DNA of 64,000 bases from Salisapilia sapeloensis (GCA_023334545.1 JAADVB010000063.1:1-64000); one strand, 5' to 3'; shown: positions 35,893 through 46,849, numbered from the stretch's first letter. The notes: generated from the letters alone by a model not told the origin. Numbers and translations: made by a program.

Positions 35893-36319
35893 CCTTTAAA
35901 AATAGAGAAGGAATGGATTTATCTAAATCCAAGTAGAGATGAAGCTGAAGTAGGCATGCTTTGTGGAAAGCTCATTGAAAGCTATCATCGATCCAAACGA
36001 GCGAAGACGTCACTTTACAAAGTATGCTGACACCTTCCTTCTTTTCATGCCTTTAGAACATAAAATAGGCTTCAGATGTGTGTCTATTCTGGAGTGCTTG
36101 GCTTTAATAATGGTCGGAAGAGCACCAAGCAAAAAGAGGTAAGAAGTAGGATACAGGGAGGAGGAAAAGAAGAGATGCCAACATCAAAAGTATAAGCTAA
36201 AGAGGTTAGAGCAGCAGGCGATAGAATTGGAGGTGAATGAGTATAGTATTTACTTGCAAGAGGATAGCGACGACATGAGAGGCTGTGTATCTGAAGATCT
36301 TAGCGTTAGCCACCACTGA
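35893..36319 (+). CDS. Unresolved gene, three 3'-terminal exons
   Basis: Exons 35893-36021, 36076-36138 and 36203-36319 share phase 0 and give a continuous C-terminal part of about 102 aa ending at TGA 36317-36319. The first contains EWIYLNPSRDEAEVG and SYHRSKRAKTSLYK, the second FNNGRKSTKQKE, the third a helical acidic end. The 5' exons probably lie in 35540-35892, but several frames there are open on both strands and I could not choose. A 96-residue minus-strand frame over 35569-35859 also looks protein-like and is the main competing reading. No homologue recognised. Confidence 0.4.
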
Positions 36320-36355
36320 CGTAAAAGAAAATTGTATGTTATTCATCCGTTCCTG

Positions 36356-39038
36356 TTAAAATGACTTATCCTTCGTCGGAGATCCTGTGTGTAGACGTAG
36401 ATGGAAACTAGCTATGCAATTCGCTAAATCCTCTGAATGGAGCTCACGAGCAAAATTGTACAGGTCGACTAGCTTGGAAATGATAGGATTTGCTGATAAG
36501 ATGGCATCATCTGTCACTGCGGCACTGATCAGAGCCTCCATAAATGGTTTCAGTTCGGCCACTGGTAAGGTAACCAGGACTTTGGCACACAAGATGGCGT
36601 TGGTGCAAGTCTGGAGAGAGTTGATAGCTTCCATTGTGAGATTACTCTTGATCACAGGATCGGATAGTACGAGTGTAAGCAGTTGAAGCGTGTTAATGTA
36701 CACCGCTCGAGCTTCTGCGTTTCCCATTTCGATTGTGGCTGTAGCAAATTTGTGGATAATAGTCTCCGTCGATTCAGATGAAGGGCTTAAAAACAAACGA
36801 AGCCAATCTGAGTGGATGTATGCTTTTTGATCGATCGCAGTTGCTTCCAGCAAGGACTTGCGGTCGTACATCCAAATATTTTGAATGGTCTGTGAAAGGG
36901 TAAATGCATTGAAAGTCAGAAGGATAACCTTTAAGGTAAATAAATTCATTATACCTGTAATAGGTGAGCAAAGAATGCTGTCTTGTTACCATTGCACTCG
37001 ATAAAAGTTTGAATCGCTCGGCTGAAGATTCTTACCCAAGCTGCTGGTTTCCATACTTGCGAGCAGTTCGTCTTGGTGGCTGTTGGTGAAAAGATAAATA
37101 TCTGTGTCGAAGAAGCTTTAGTACGTATGCACAAGCATCTAGCATCTACCGGAAATAAGTACCGCCACTGCTGCCCATGTAACTGCTTCCAATACGAGAT
37201 TTGGTCCACTCCCTTGCGTGTATGTTTTGCTTGATTTCTAATATAGCATGAGTGATTAAAAATTAATTTTACAAGGCTAGATAAATACACACAGATTGCT
37301 TATTCGACTCGGGGAAGAGATGGAATAGCTGATTGTTCTCCCGTTTCCAACTGTGCAGTTCCAATTCGTCATTTTTCTGCCAAGTCTCCTTCTCTTCGCT
37401 TGGACTATACCCGTTCTTTACTGTCTTCCATCGATAAAGCAAACTTCGTCCGAGTGTATATTCTAATATACTTGCTAGTAGAGCAATTTTCTGTTGTATA
37501 GATTCATGAGAAATGATGTTATATATACAGTAACCTTCAGGCTAAGACTTACATGGCATTGACGAGCATGTTGTATGTGTTCATAATTCGTATCCTGAAC
37601 TTGTTCATTTAGTGTTTTGGCGATAAAGCTACTTTCTTCGATAATGATGAATAGCTGCCGACGATGTGGACAAGAGAGTAACCATTTGTAAAACCATTTT
37701 GCTGTCGGGTCCAATAGAGCAAACAATAGACTAGGCCTAGCATCAACTTGTGCACTTACTGCTTCCGAGCGTGCATTCAGTAGCTGAAACGTACTGCAGA
37801 AGAGCTTGGCGACTGTCTCTGGAAGGATGTATTTCCAATGCATTGGTAACTTCATCGTAGCCGAGTAGAGCACACGGAATATATCCAGCAACAGGAGCGT
37901 ATGATGACTACCCTCTACCAGCTCTTCAATCTTGAGACATAGAGTGCCATTCACAATTAGCTCTCCAACTGTATCGAATAAACCTGAGTACAGTTGGATG
38001 AAAGAATTTGCTTCTTGCATGTGTCTTGTGAGGTGAAGAAGCACTTTCATTGCTTTCCTAGCCTGCTCACTGTCCAAGTTGGTCAACGCTGCAGTGAGAA
38101 TGGACTGAGTGAAGACAGAGATGTCCACTCCAGAGTACTCTAGCTCTTGCGCTTGGATCTATAAGACGTTAAAGTAAGTGACTTGAAGTATCCGACAGAC
38201 ATGGAAACCTACTTGAGTTAGTTGTAGTATAGCTTTTGTTCGCACTGCTTCATCACAGGCTTTTAATTGCTCAACAAGTGAGCTCAAGTCGGTCTCTCTA
38301 TCATCGCTGTACCACCAAGATCACGTGAGTTAGTACAGATCACGTAGAAATGAGAATAGTCATAGAGTTTATAGGCAGAAACCTGAAATCGGAGTGGAAG
38401 TCATCAAAGACGCAAATGTCAGTGTTACTATGGTTGTTTGCAAGGAATGTGCTTTCGCTCGCATTCATCGACAACTCAGGAGGTAGATTTCTAGCTACAT
38501 TTTTCCAGAAAGAAGAGCTCATATCGTCCAATTCCACTGCTGTTCGTTCTTGTCCTCTTTCATGTCTGTTGGCATGCGCTAAAGCATGACACTGCTCATC
38601 CTGAGCAGGACAATGCAATAGCGCTGCTTTCTCACTCTCCAGGACTCTTTTAAAGTACTCTACAGCATGCTGAAAAGCAGTGGTATTTGCAACTGCGTGA
38701 AGTACGTCCTTGCAGTCTTGCATCTCATGACAATGCGCCTTGAACTGACTACGCACTGCATCCGACAGATGTTTGGATAGATACTCTCGGATAAGCCGGA
38801 CACTCTGTAGTTCCCATTTCTCCGGCTCTCGATCTCCCATTTCAATTACTGCTTGTCCGATATCATGCAGATCCTCACCCAGCTATTTGTCATATGCACA
38901 TTATATATCATCCATAAACCTTCATTGCCAACGATCGTCTACCACAGTCGTCTCATCTACTCTTGCCAGGATCTCCTCCAACTGTGGCTGGAGGATATGC
39001 ATGATCTCTGCTAACAATCCATGCGTCCCCATTTGCAT
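36356..39038 (-). CDS. Alpha-solenoid (HEAT/ARM-like) protein of unknown function
   Basis: Eight exons (39038-38943, 38882-38383, 38306-38213, 38158-37553, 37490-37293, 37237-37163, 37101-36955, 36889-36356) give 749 aa with all phases consistent. The sequence is almost wholly helical, with Leu-rich repeat pairs typical of HEAT or armadillo folds (ARKAMKVLLHLTRHMQ; HTLLLLDIFRVLYSATM; INTLQLLTLVL). No enzymatic motif, signal or membrane segment is seen. The family is not recognised; a scaffold role in a complex is the usual expectation for such folds. It is convergent with the unresolved gene to its left (37 bp between stops). Confidence 0.75.
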
Positions 39039-39211
39039 CTTTCACGAAAGTCACGACGAGATGAACCGTCGCGACTGTCTCTACACTTATTCTCGATCTG
39101 AAACCATCTACCTATGATTCTCAGGTCCTTTCAAGAAAGTAAAGGTAGACAAGAAGAAATTTAAGTATAGTATGAAAGAGTACAATGTTGTCCAGAGGAA
39201 TCTACGAAAAT

Positions 39212-40708
39212 CTATGCTTGGGCAATGACGTCGTCCTGCATTTTGGCGTATAAGAGTCGAGTGCAGAACGAACGGTTGTTGTCGAGGCTCATAGCGAAGG
39301 CTCTTGCCGAATTTGTAGCTTCATCTTTCACACTTTCCACCATCTTGGTGCAAACGACACGACATACGACGCGGTCAATGCCGTCATCACACGTTTCGAG
39401 ACGCAACATGGCTGCTCCAAGGACGTTTCGCTTTGCCTTGGTCGTCGGACGCAACGGTTGCAAATCATCTTGTTCGACGAAGTCCCATCCGATGACGGCA
39501 CATGTCGGTGTCGTGCGATAGTAGCAGACGACTCGAGACTCAATATCCACATCTTCCTCCGTCTCTGTGCGTTGGTACTTTAGCTGCAAGTGTCCATAGC
39601 TCACGCGCGCGAACTCGTCTGTGTCCATCATACGCGTCTTATTGCGCGTGAGGTTATAGTTCGGCGTTTCAAGCGATCCGTCGAGGAAGGCTGGGAGAGC
39701 GACCTTCAGGGCTTTACTAACGTCACTCGTGCAGAGCGGATAGATGGCATGCGACGAGAAGCCACTGAGCAAACGTTCCTTTGTCCGGATGGATTCGTCG
39801 AGCGATTGGGCCCAAAAGACAGGCTCATCGACTGGCGTTGGCTGGGACACGCTTTGCAAGTACTGCACGGCCATGTCGAGTTTTTCATCTGCACAAAGGT
39901 TCTGGATCTCACGACTACGCTGGGTGTCGCTCGTGCTGAGGTACGTGGCCGTGTGGAGTAGTCGGTAGGGCGAGAGACCAAAGTTTTCCCACGGGATGTT
40001 GATGAACATACTGCGGAGATTAGAGAGGAACATGCTTTGATGGAAGAGACCCATCTTGAGCTGCTTGCTCTCCTCCATCACCTGCAATCGTCGACGTTCT
40101 TGCAGCTTGGCTTCTTCCTCCCATCTGGCTTCACCTTCCGACGTTCGAGACTGCTTCCGCGTCTCGCGCAGAGCTTCTAAATCCTTGGAAAGCGTGTTGA
40201 CTTCCTGCTCTAGTTCATGTCGCTCGCGCTTCTTCCGCGCACGATACCGACGAACACCGTTGGTGATCTGCGCTCGGCGTCGAGCTTTCTTGTCCGGACT
40301 GGTAGCTTTGGTGGAGAGCTTGTCGTCGCTCTTCGTGGGAGAAGAGGAGCTGTTCGAGTCGGACGCTGGGTCCGACGTGTCACCGTTCGAGTGGAATGCT
40401 TGGATGGGATACGGCTTCATAGCTGCATTCTCTTCGTCACTAAAGAGCGCATTCATATTGCCTGGTTTCGTCGGTGGCATATTGACATTCGATGGCGGGA
40501 CGGCCGGTTCGTCTTGCAGTAGCATGGAGAGCAAGTCAGAGCCAGTGTTTGGTGGCAGGACTGTGTCTTGATTCTGCGGTGGCATCGGATCATTATTGTC
40601 TTCCATGAACATGGAAAAGAGATCCAACGGCTCTTGTACGTTCGTATTCATGTTCGGGACGGGAGTGAGAGAAAGCGAAAAGCGATGCGGTGGCTGCTGC
40701 CTTTCCAC
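39212..40708 (-). CDS. bZIP transcription factor with START-like C-terminal domain (M96-type)
   Basis: A single exon of 498 aa. After an acidic, Pro/Asn-rich N-terminus, the basic region is RRRAQITNGVRRYRARKK (about residues 140-160), with a zipper at LEQEVNTLSKDLEALRE. At the position of the invariant bZIP asparagine there is Ile. The C-terminal two-thirds holds the NIPWENFGLSPYRLLHTATY block and later DTDEFARVSYGHLQLKYQR and PTCAVIGWDFVEQDDLQP, matching a helix-grip or START-like domain shared with its divergent neighbour. Stress or sexual-stage regulators of this group are known in Phytophthora; the target here is unknown. An alternative start at 40654 would remove 18 residues. Confidence 0.85.
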   Translation of the reverse strand: MERQQPPHRFSLSLTPVPNMNTNVQEPLDLFSMFMEDNNDPMPPQNQDTVLPPNTGSDLLSMLLQDEPAVPPSNVNMPPTKPGNMNALFSDEENAAMKPYPIQAFHSNGDTSDPASDSNSSSSPTKSDDKLSTKATSPDKKARRRAQITNGVRRYRARKKRERHELEQEVNTLSKDLEALRETRKQSRTSEGEARWEEEAKLQERRRLQVMEESKQLKMGLFHQSMFLSNLRSMFINIPWENFGLSPYRLLHTATYLSTSDTQRSREIQNLCADEKLDMAVQYLQSVSQPTPVDEPVFWAQSLDESIRTKERLLSGFSSHAIYPLCTSDVSKALKVALPAFLDGSLETPNYNLTRNKTRMMDTDEFARVSYGHLQLKYQRTETEEDVDIESRVVCYYRTTPTCAVIGWDFVEQDDLQPLRPTTKAKRNVLGAAMLRLETCDDGIDRVVCRVVCTKMVESVKDEATNSARAFAMSLDNNRSFCTRLLYAKMQDDVIAQA

Positions 40709-41236
40709 TCCGATGGGAATTTAATTGTGAGCTTTTAGCCACAAGTCGATTATGCATCACACCGATTCGAAGTAGATGTCGCCGTTGATTGGTTGAATAG
40801 TCGCAGGAATAGGTTTTGCCTTGTTGTTTCGATGAACGCTTGGCAACAGCGAAGCTTCTAAAATGTGACCAAAAGTGGTACTTTCCAACGTGTGATCGTA
40901 CTTGCCATTGCTTAAATGAAAAGATTGTTCTTGTCACTTTGAACGCTAGTAGACTCTATACCTTACTACATCCAGCCATGTCTTGACGCCGGATGAACAG
41001 AATCCGTTGAAAGTATGGTGGGCGCGTCGCAGAAAAGCTCGAGACGATGCTTGAAAAACAGAAGATTCCATTTCGTGCCACTTTTTGGATGGAAGTCAAA
41101 CGAACTCAATTTTTTGGTATAGTCCAGGGCGTAGGTTTTGCATACGTTGCCACACGCTTCGATCACGTAGAGCATCATTCAGCCATTATCTCTACTTCGC
41201 ATACCACCGTATCTCCTTCCAGCCACTACTATTGCC
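40709..41236. promoter_or_regulatory. Shared bidirectional promoter region of two divergent bZIP genes
   Basis: 528 bp between head-to-head paralogues. On the plus side an initiator-plus-flank-like element (ATCATTCAGCCATTATC, 41174-41190) precedes the start at 41237 by about 50 bp. Repeated ATCACG/TCACGTAG-like words occur. Nothing else is assignable by eye. Confidence 0.5.
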
Positions 41237-42563
41237 ATGGAGATAGCGACAGATGTACACAACGCCTCTGGGATGAATGATCTCGATCTTGATATACTTA
41301 TGAACACCTTGCTGCCGGAGCATGACGATCATCTTGGCATGAACAACATTCCCAATAGTTCCGGTTCGCCCACGGAGACCACGTCTGACAGCTCCCATGG
41401 CACACCAACGGGCAAAGGTGAAAGTGACGAGCCGTCTGAACGCAAACGGCGTCGTCGAGAACAAGTCGCTGATAGCGGTCGTCGTCATCGCATGCGGAAG
41501 AAGCAGGAGCGGACGGTGCTCCACCAGCAAGTCTCGGAGCTGTCGACGCAACTTGAATCCATTCGATCTGCTCGACTGCAAAAGTACCAGAGCCCAGATA
41601 TCTCTCGCTGGGCTGAATATGCCGGTACCGAGCGTAAGAATCGCGAGCAAAGTGAAGCGACGAACGTGGAATTGCGTCGAGCTGTCCTTCGCCAAGGCTC
41701 GTTCTTAGCGAATCTACGTTCCATGCTAAGTATCTCCACACGCGTCTCTGCTGACTTTGAGTTCCATCAATTGCTCCATACCGAGTGTCACTTGGGTGTA
41801 AGTGAAGCTTCTCGTCAGCGCGAGTTCGAACGCTTATCTTCTCCCGACCGAGTGGACTTGGCGATCGACCTACTGGAACGAGCGACCGGTCCAGCTGAAG
41901 TATCGACCAAGCCTGTATTTAAAACCATGCGCACACACTCGCCGGATCACTTCCTCGGACTCATGTCCACATCGGTCTTTGCTTTCGACACGTTGGACAT
42001 CAATTCGATTTTCAACTGGGCTCTTGCTGGCTTTGCGAACAGTGAGATTGAATTGGGTGAGAAGGAGTTATTGCAGACGGAAGCATCGGTCTATGCGGCG
42101 CCATCGAATCAGACAAAGTACTTTGGCGCGACCTTGCAGATCATCGATGGACAGCGGCAAGTCGAGTGTCAGATGGAGATGCGGACGTTTGTCGTCCAAA
42201 AACTTACGAATGAGTATGCTATCGTCACATGGGATTACGTTGATGACGATAAACTCTATCCTCTCCATGCCCAGACACGAGTAAAACGAGATTGCGTCGG
42301 AGGGTACGTTCCTATTCAACTTGTACATGATAAACGTCATACTAATTCGATCAATGACTAGTGCCTTGGTTCGTCTGGAAGAGTGTATGGACGGAAAGAA
42401 ACGTGTCGTGTGTCGTATGATGTGCACGAAGCTGCATAAGTTTGCCAGTCGAGACTCTGTTTCGACCACATCGTTTTCTCAATCAATTCGGACGTCCTGT
42501 GATGCGGCATTAGTCGGCGTGTACAACCACATCAAAGAGAATACGACAAGTATTGCTGTGTAA
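41237..42563 (+). CDS. bZIP transcription factor with START-like C-terminal domain (M96-type)
   Basis: Exons 41237-42303 and 42362-42563, intron 58 nt, phase 2, give 422 aa. The basic region KRRRREQVADSGRRHRMRKK (about 69-88) is followed by a zipper (LHQQVSELSTQLESIRS); Val replaces the conserved asparagine. The C-terminal START-like module has FEFHQLLHTECHLG, FNWALAGFANSEIEL, NQTKYFGATLQIIDG and YAIVTWDYVDDDKLYP. The second exon (ALVRLEECMDGKKRVVCRMM) closes the fold. It is divergent from the 39212-40708 gene and clearly related to it, so the pair likely arose by inverted duplication. Confidence 0.87.
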
Positions 42564-42609
42564 AGCTTCATGTTCATTTCTTTCATTCGTATCTTTCGAC
42601 TTGAAACAT

Positions 42610-45270
42610 TTACACGCGGTCGAGAGGAGACCGAGACGTGTTCGGACGATTCTCCACATGCATGTACGACCGTCGCACGCGGAAGACGCGTTGGTAGAGC
42701 ACAGCTAGTGTCACGGCGATGACGACACCTCCAACGCCGATCACCACGTATCCTACCTGTAACAACGAAGACGAGGCACTCGAGCCTTCAGAGACTGGGT
42801 GGATGACACCTAGGTTGGTGTTGGCTTCGGCCGTAGCAGCTTCTCCACCAGATGAACTGGAAGCAGACGTGGCATCGCTGCTAGCGTCCGACACTAGATT
42901 GGCAGTAGCCCAAGTCGATTCCTTTGTGACACCAGTGTAGGGAGCTGTAGGCGGAGTAGTAGCTGGATGAGTCGACGGAGGGTAGGTGGGGAGACCAGAG
43001 GGTGACGTCGCTGGTGCTTCCGTCATCTCTTCTACCTCATCCGCCAAGCTGCTGTCGAAAATCTCGACTGCAACGTCCGAGTAGAGTGCAGTAGCTTCCG
43101 GAGCTTCTGTCAAGAGCACTTCGAGGCCATTGTCAGCAGAAGGAGAGGGGAAAGACTCGTCCTTTAGAAATGCTGGTTCCGGTGCTTCGGTCAAGAGCAC
43201 TTCTATCTCATTTTCAGAAGAAGCGGAGGTAGAAGTGGAAGCATCATCTGTCACAAACGTTTCTTCATCGCCAACTTCGACGTTGGTGATGTTAGTGGCA
43301 TTGGTCCTACGATCGATCGATCTCGTCTGTTTGGTAGATAGAGAGATGGAAGGGGAATGCCAGAACATGTTGCCTTGCACTTCATGTCCATTGTTCTCGT
43401 AGCTCCAATCGGCATTTGTGCGTGCATTTACAATGTGCGATTGTGGAGCAACAGGAGGGGACGGAGCGTCCTTTCCACTCTTCTGAGATGCCCACTCTTG
43501 ATCCACGACTGAAGTAGCTCGAATCGACAGACTTTCCGCCTGTAGATCAGAAATATCGATACAAGCAGTGAAGAGAGACGTGCCGTACGTATCGATGTTA
43601 CGCTCAAAGTTCGCATTCGCTCCACCTGGCATGAAAGAGAACTCAAAGGCACGACGTGATAGACCCATTTGTCCATCCGACTGCATTAGAATGTCCGTAA
43701 ACTCCGGATCAGACGCTACTTCGATGTACGTGTCATCGATCGAAACAGCTCCAAGGACTTCCCATGCCAATTGGACTTTAGTCGCCTTGTCTTTCGCGTA
43801 TTCGAAGGAGCAATCGGTCGAAGTGCATGTGACGACTTGTGTGTCATCAAAGGACTGTCCACATTCTAATTGAGATAGAAGGTCCTTTTCATTCGGAACG
43901 AATTCAGAAGCAGAGACAAAGTCATCAGAAGTGGAGACGTCTGCGGAAGACGCAGAGGAGACGTCGACCCAGCGAACATAAGGCTGGACCATGTCAATGT
44001 ACATGAGCGCCAGTCGGACGTTCTGAGGGATGTGGCCGACAGCAGACGTGTCGTCCTTGTAGTCAAAGAAATCAAGGTCCGCCTCGACGAGAGACGATCG
44101 GTCTCCTAACGCTTTCTCCTGCGGGCCCTTGTCGAACGAGGTTTCCACGAGCATGTTGAACGCACGATGAGTGGCGTCGTTGTACGTGGTCTTTTCAGGC
44201 GGGTATCCGCCGTACGTCCGTGGGTTACAAGGACTAAAGGGAGACTGGTCAGGGTCGTTATCGACTGCCTGGTTCTCCCATGAAGCAGCGTATCCCCAAT
44301 CTTCCATACCACCCGTGACACCATAAACAACTTCGTTCATGGTTCCTACAGGGTACATGCGTCCATCGGTAAATGGCTTGGCATAGATCTGTAAGATATT
44401 CGCGAGCTGGAACTGCGCAGTGTCGTCCGGAGACTTTTCACTCGTGCCTCGTTGTTGGTTAATATAGTGGTTCGGAGAGCCCCATTCGTACGTAAGAGCT
44501 CTTGTGCCACCATGGAAGGTGATACCGAGTTGGAACATGTGATCACGCCAGATTTCATTCACCACACGCGCCGTCATGGTCTTCATGCAGTCTGCTCCAG
44601 AACGCATGTAATTGAAATCGCGGTTCGGATCGACGCCATATTCCGTACGGACTCGGTGAGAGTAGCCATAGGCATTTGTCATGGGTGTGAGAATCACATT
44701 TCGAGTGTTCACGAGTTCGTACAGCCACTTTTGCGTGTTGCGTACTTGAGAAGCTTGTGTAGACGAATTGGATACGGCAGGAGAGTCCGGGTGAAGGTAA
44801 ACGTCGACGGATTTGGCGATAAAGCCAATGAGCTCCAGCGTAGTAAGCGGACCAACAATTTCATCGCCGTGGACAGCGCCTGAGATAAAGACTTCAGGAC
44901 GCTGCGGATCATCGGCGAGGGTCGAGTGGTTCGTTAAATGGACGATTAGCTGTTGACACGGATCGTCGTTGGCACCACACGTAAGCTCTTGAGGATACGG
45001 TAAGCCGTACTCTTCTTGTGCGACGGAGAGACGAACTGTCTCAGGATAAAGCGCGCTGAGCTCCTGGAGCTCGGCCGTAAACGCGTCATAGTTACGGTAT
45101 TGGAAACCTTTTTCCCCCGCATTGAGAGCTGCATCCACGCCACATGCAAGGCATAATGCACATGCAATGGCAAGACAAGGGAGGATGCCTGGGAAGCCCG
45201 TGGAGGCTTGTGATCGTCCGACTCGCGGCATCAGGTCCGAAGTCGATTCGTTAGTGTGAAAATGGTTCAA
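42610..45270 (-). CDS. Zinc carboxypeptidase, M14 family, stalked membrane protein
   Basis: A single exon of 886 aa. A hydrophobic segment (ILPCLAIACALCLACGVDA, residues 29-47) is a signal peptide or anchor. The M14 catalytic set is visible: GAVHGDEIVG (H134, E137 zinc ligands), VDPNRDFNY (substrate-binding Arg), TFHGG (H253, third zinc ligand) and LVETSF with E376 as the catalytic acid. Residues ~420-620 form a beta-rich region. A Thr/Glu/Pro/Ser-rich stalk of ~200 aa contains two EVLLTEAPE copies. A C-terminal membrane helix (YVVIGVGGVVIAVTLAVLY) and basic RVRRS tail follow. Removal of C-terminal residues from extracellular peptides is inferred. A downstream ATG (MPRVGRSQ) is an alternative start. 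Confidence 0.92.
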   Translation of the reverse strand: MNHFHTNESTSDLMPRVGRSQASTGFPGILPCLAIACALCLACGVDAALNAGEKGFQYRNYDAFTAELQELSALYPETVRLSVAQEEYGLPYPQELTCGANDDPCQQLIVHLTNHSTLADDPQRPEVFISGAVHGDEIVGPLTTLELIGFIAKSVDVYLHPDSPAVSNSSTQASQVRNTQKWLYELVNTRNVILTPMTNAYGYSHRVRTEYGVDPNRDFNYMRSGADCMKTMTARVVNEIWRDHMFQLGITFHGGTRALTYEWGSPNHYINQQRGTSEKSPDDTAQFQLANILQIYAKPFTDGRMYPVGTMNEVVYGVTGGMEDWGYAASWENQAVDNDPDQSPFSPCNPRTYGGYPPEKTTYNDATHRAFNMLVETSFDKGPQEKALGDRSSLVEADLDFFDYKDDTSAVGHIPQNVRLALMYIDMVQPYVRWVDVSSASSADVSTSDDFVSASEFVPNEKDLLSQLECGQSFDDTQVVTCTSTDCSFEYAKDKATKVQLAWEVLGAVSIDDTYIEVASDPEFTDILMQSDGQMGLSRRAFEFSFMPGGANANFERNIDTYGTSLFTACIDISDLQAESLSIRATSVVDQEWASQKSGKDAPSPPVAPQSHIVNARTNADWSYENNGHEVQGNMFWHSPSISLSTKQTRSIDRRTNATNITNVEVGDEETFVTDDASTSTSASSENEIEVLLTEAPEPAFLKDESFPSPSADNGLEVLLTEAPEATALYSDVAVEIFDSSLADEVEEMTEAPATSPSGLPTYPPSTHPATTPPTAPYTGVTKESTWATANLVSDASSDATSASSSSGGEAATAEANTNLGVIHPVSEGSSASSSLLQVGYVVIGVGGVVIAVTLAVLYQRVFRVRRSYMHVENRPNTSRSPLDRV
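43090..43210 (-). repeat. Internal repeat encoding EVLLTEAPE, two copies
   Basis: Two near-identical DNA copies about 84 bp apart (around 43099-43125 and 43183-43208) encode EVLLTEAPE in the carboxypeptidase stalk, with a third weaker EEMTEAPA closer to the membrane. This looks like local tandem duplication in a low-complexity, probably O-glycosylated stalk. Confidence 0.7.
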
Positions 45271-46103
45271 AACAAGCTGCTTTCGATCTGATTATATGCT
45301 GGCGGTTGATTGGTAGAAAATGTGTGGAGGGAGTATGATTGGTTGGATAAGCGGTAACCTGGAGTTGATCATGGTGTAGAGCTTGGGAAGCTGTAGTGAG
45401 TTCCGTTGGACGACTGGTGCAACGATACATGCAGTAGACTTTATCAGGTAGAGACGTTCTGGTTCTTTCTGTCGAGTAGACATGCTATTATGACTGTATG
45501 GTGTTTGATGCGTCTACTCCGTTTTAGATTGATAGGGATGCTGGGTGTGGTATTTTGGTCAATTTAGACGGAGATTTAATGTCGTGAGATGGATATCTTG
45601 TTCGCTTGCATGTACAAAGTATGACAGTATAAGCTTTACTTGCTCCGTGTAGATACCGATCCGAATCTGATTCGATGAACGACCGTTCAACGTATTTGAG
45701 CGATCGGGTGCTGATGCGTGTGCTCCACTTATAAAATTTGCACATCAAAGTCAATTGTAGCAAGTGGAATTGGATGACATCGATCAACTACAAGTACAAG
45801 TACGACTGATTCGCTGCAGCTTTCCAGCCGTATAGGATGTACTGACCAACTCGCTCTGTTTGCTACAAACCTCTATAACAACGTTACCAATACGACACAT
45901 TCACGCAGACACATTCCGACAGCTCAACTTCTACTATGCACAACGAAACCTCTAAATAGACCAAATAGACCTCGAAGCGTACAAGTAGAAATTCAAATCA
46001 CTCTTTTTATAAAATATGCATTTCCGCTCTGATTGCGTCATCTGTCTGGTACAACTAAGACACTTCAGTAGACGACACTTCGAACAAAAAATCAGCGATC
46101 AGC
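45271..46103. other. Intergenic, no gene seen
   Basis: 833 bp between two divergent genes. Short minus-strand frames (63-87 residues) have no recognisable composition. AT-rich, with no repeats seen by eye. Confidence 0.4.
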
Positions 46104-46778
46104 ATGAGCGAGAGCGCCAAGGAGCTCCCGAAGGGATGGAGAGAGGTGCAGAGCAAGAGCCGTCCGGATAAGGTGTACTATTTGCACGAAAAGTCGGGCG
46201 AGAAGACATGGAAAATGTCCCACGTCCATGCAAAGGAACGAGAGTTCCGGAAGCAAGGCGGGAAAGACCGGCACAAGCGCCGGAAGGACCAGGACGGTCG
46301 GTCTGTGCATACGCTGCACATTTTGGCCAAGCACGCCGGTTCGAGGCGACCGTCTTCTTGGCGACAGGAAAACATCACACGTAGCAAAGCTGTCGCTGTG
46401 GCTAAAATCGAAGGCATTAAGGAGAAACTTCAGGCCGTTGCGAACGAGCACAGTGACGACGTACGATCTTATCTCCTTTGCTCCTGCTATGTACTGATGT
46501 AAGCTTATAGAAGGAGTCGACTGCCGTTCGAGAACGCTTTGAAGAGATTGCAAAGGAAGAGAGCGACTGCAGCAGGTCTCTTCTTCTTCCTACACGAATA
46601 CAAGTGAGATGCTGATATCTGTCTACCTAGTGCGAAGCGAGGCGGTGACTTGGGACCTTTCACGGCTGGGAAGATGCAGCCAGCCTTTGAGAAAGCTGCC
46701 TTTGGATTGGAAGTGGGTGAATTGAGCGACGTCGTCGAGTCAGACAGTGGCATTCACATCATTTTACGCATCGGATAA
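46104..46778 (+). CDS. PIN1: Pin1-type peptidyl-prolyl cis-trans isomerase (WW + parvulin)
   Basis: Exons 46104-46460, 46511-46575 and 46631-46778 give 189 aa. The WW domain occupies residues 7-40 ([20 protein letters not shown]), but the second half reads EKTWKMSH, lacking the usual Pro. A basic linker of ~30 residues ([20 protein letters not shown]) follows, then the rotamase domain with [17 protein letters not shown] (phosphate-binding basic residues and catalytic His), the catalytic Cys at about 139 ([14 protein letters not shown]), and [18 protein letters not shown]. Pin1 isomerises phospho-Ser/Thr-Pro bonds and acts in cell cycle and transcription. The longer, basic linker differs from animal Pin1 (about 163 aa). 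Confidence 0.93.
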
Positions 46779-46849
46779 ACTGATTTTCCTTCTCTTTATC
46801 TCTGTACCATGTGCAATATCAAGACAGGTGCATTCTCAAGTGTAAAAAT

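Noticed and set aside
41047-41280. Plus-strand 77-residue frame across the bZIP start
   Set aside because: It runs out of frame into the bZIP coding region and has no separate support.
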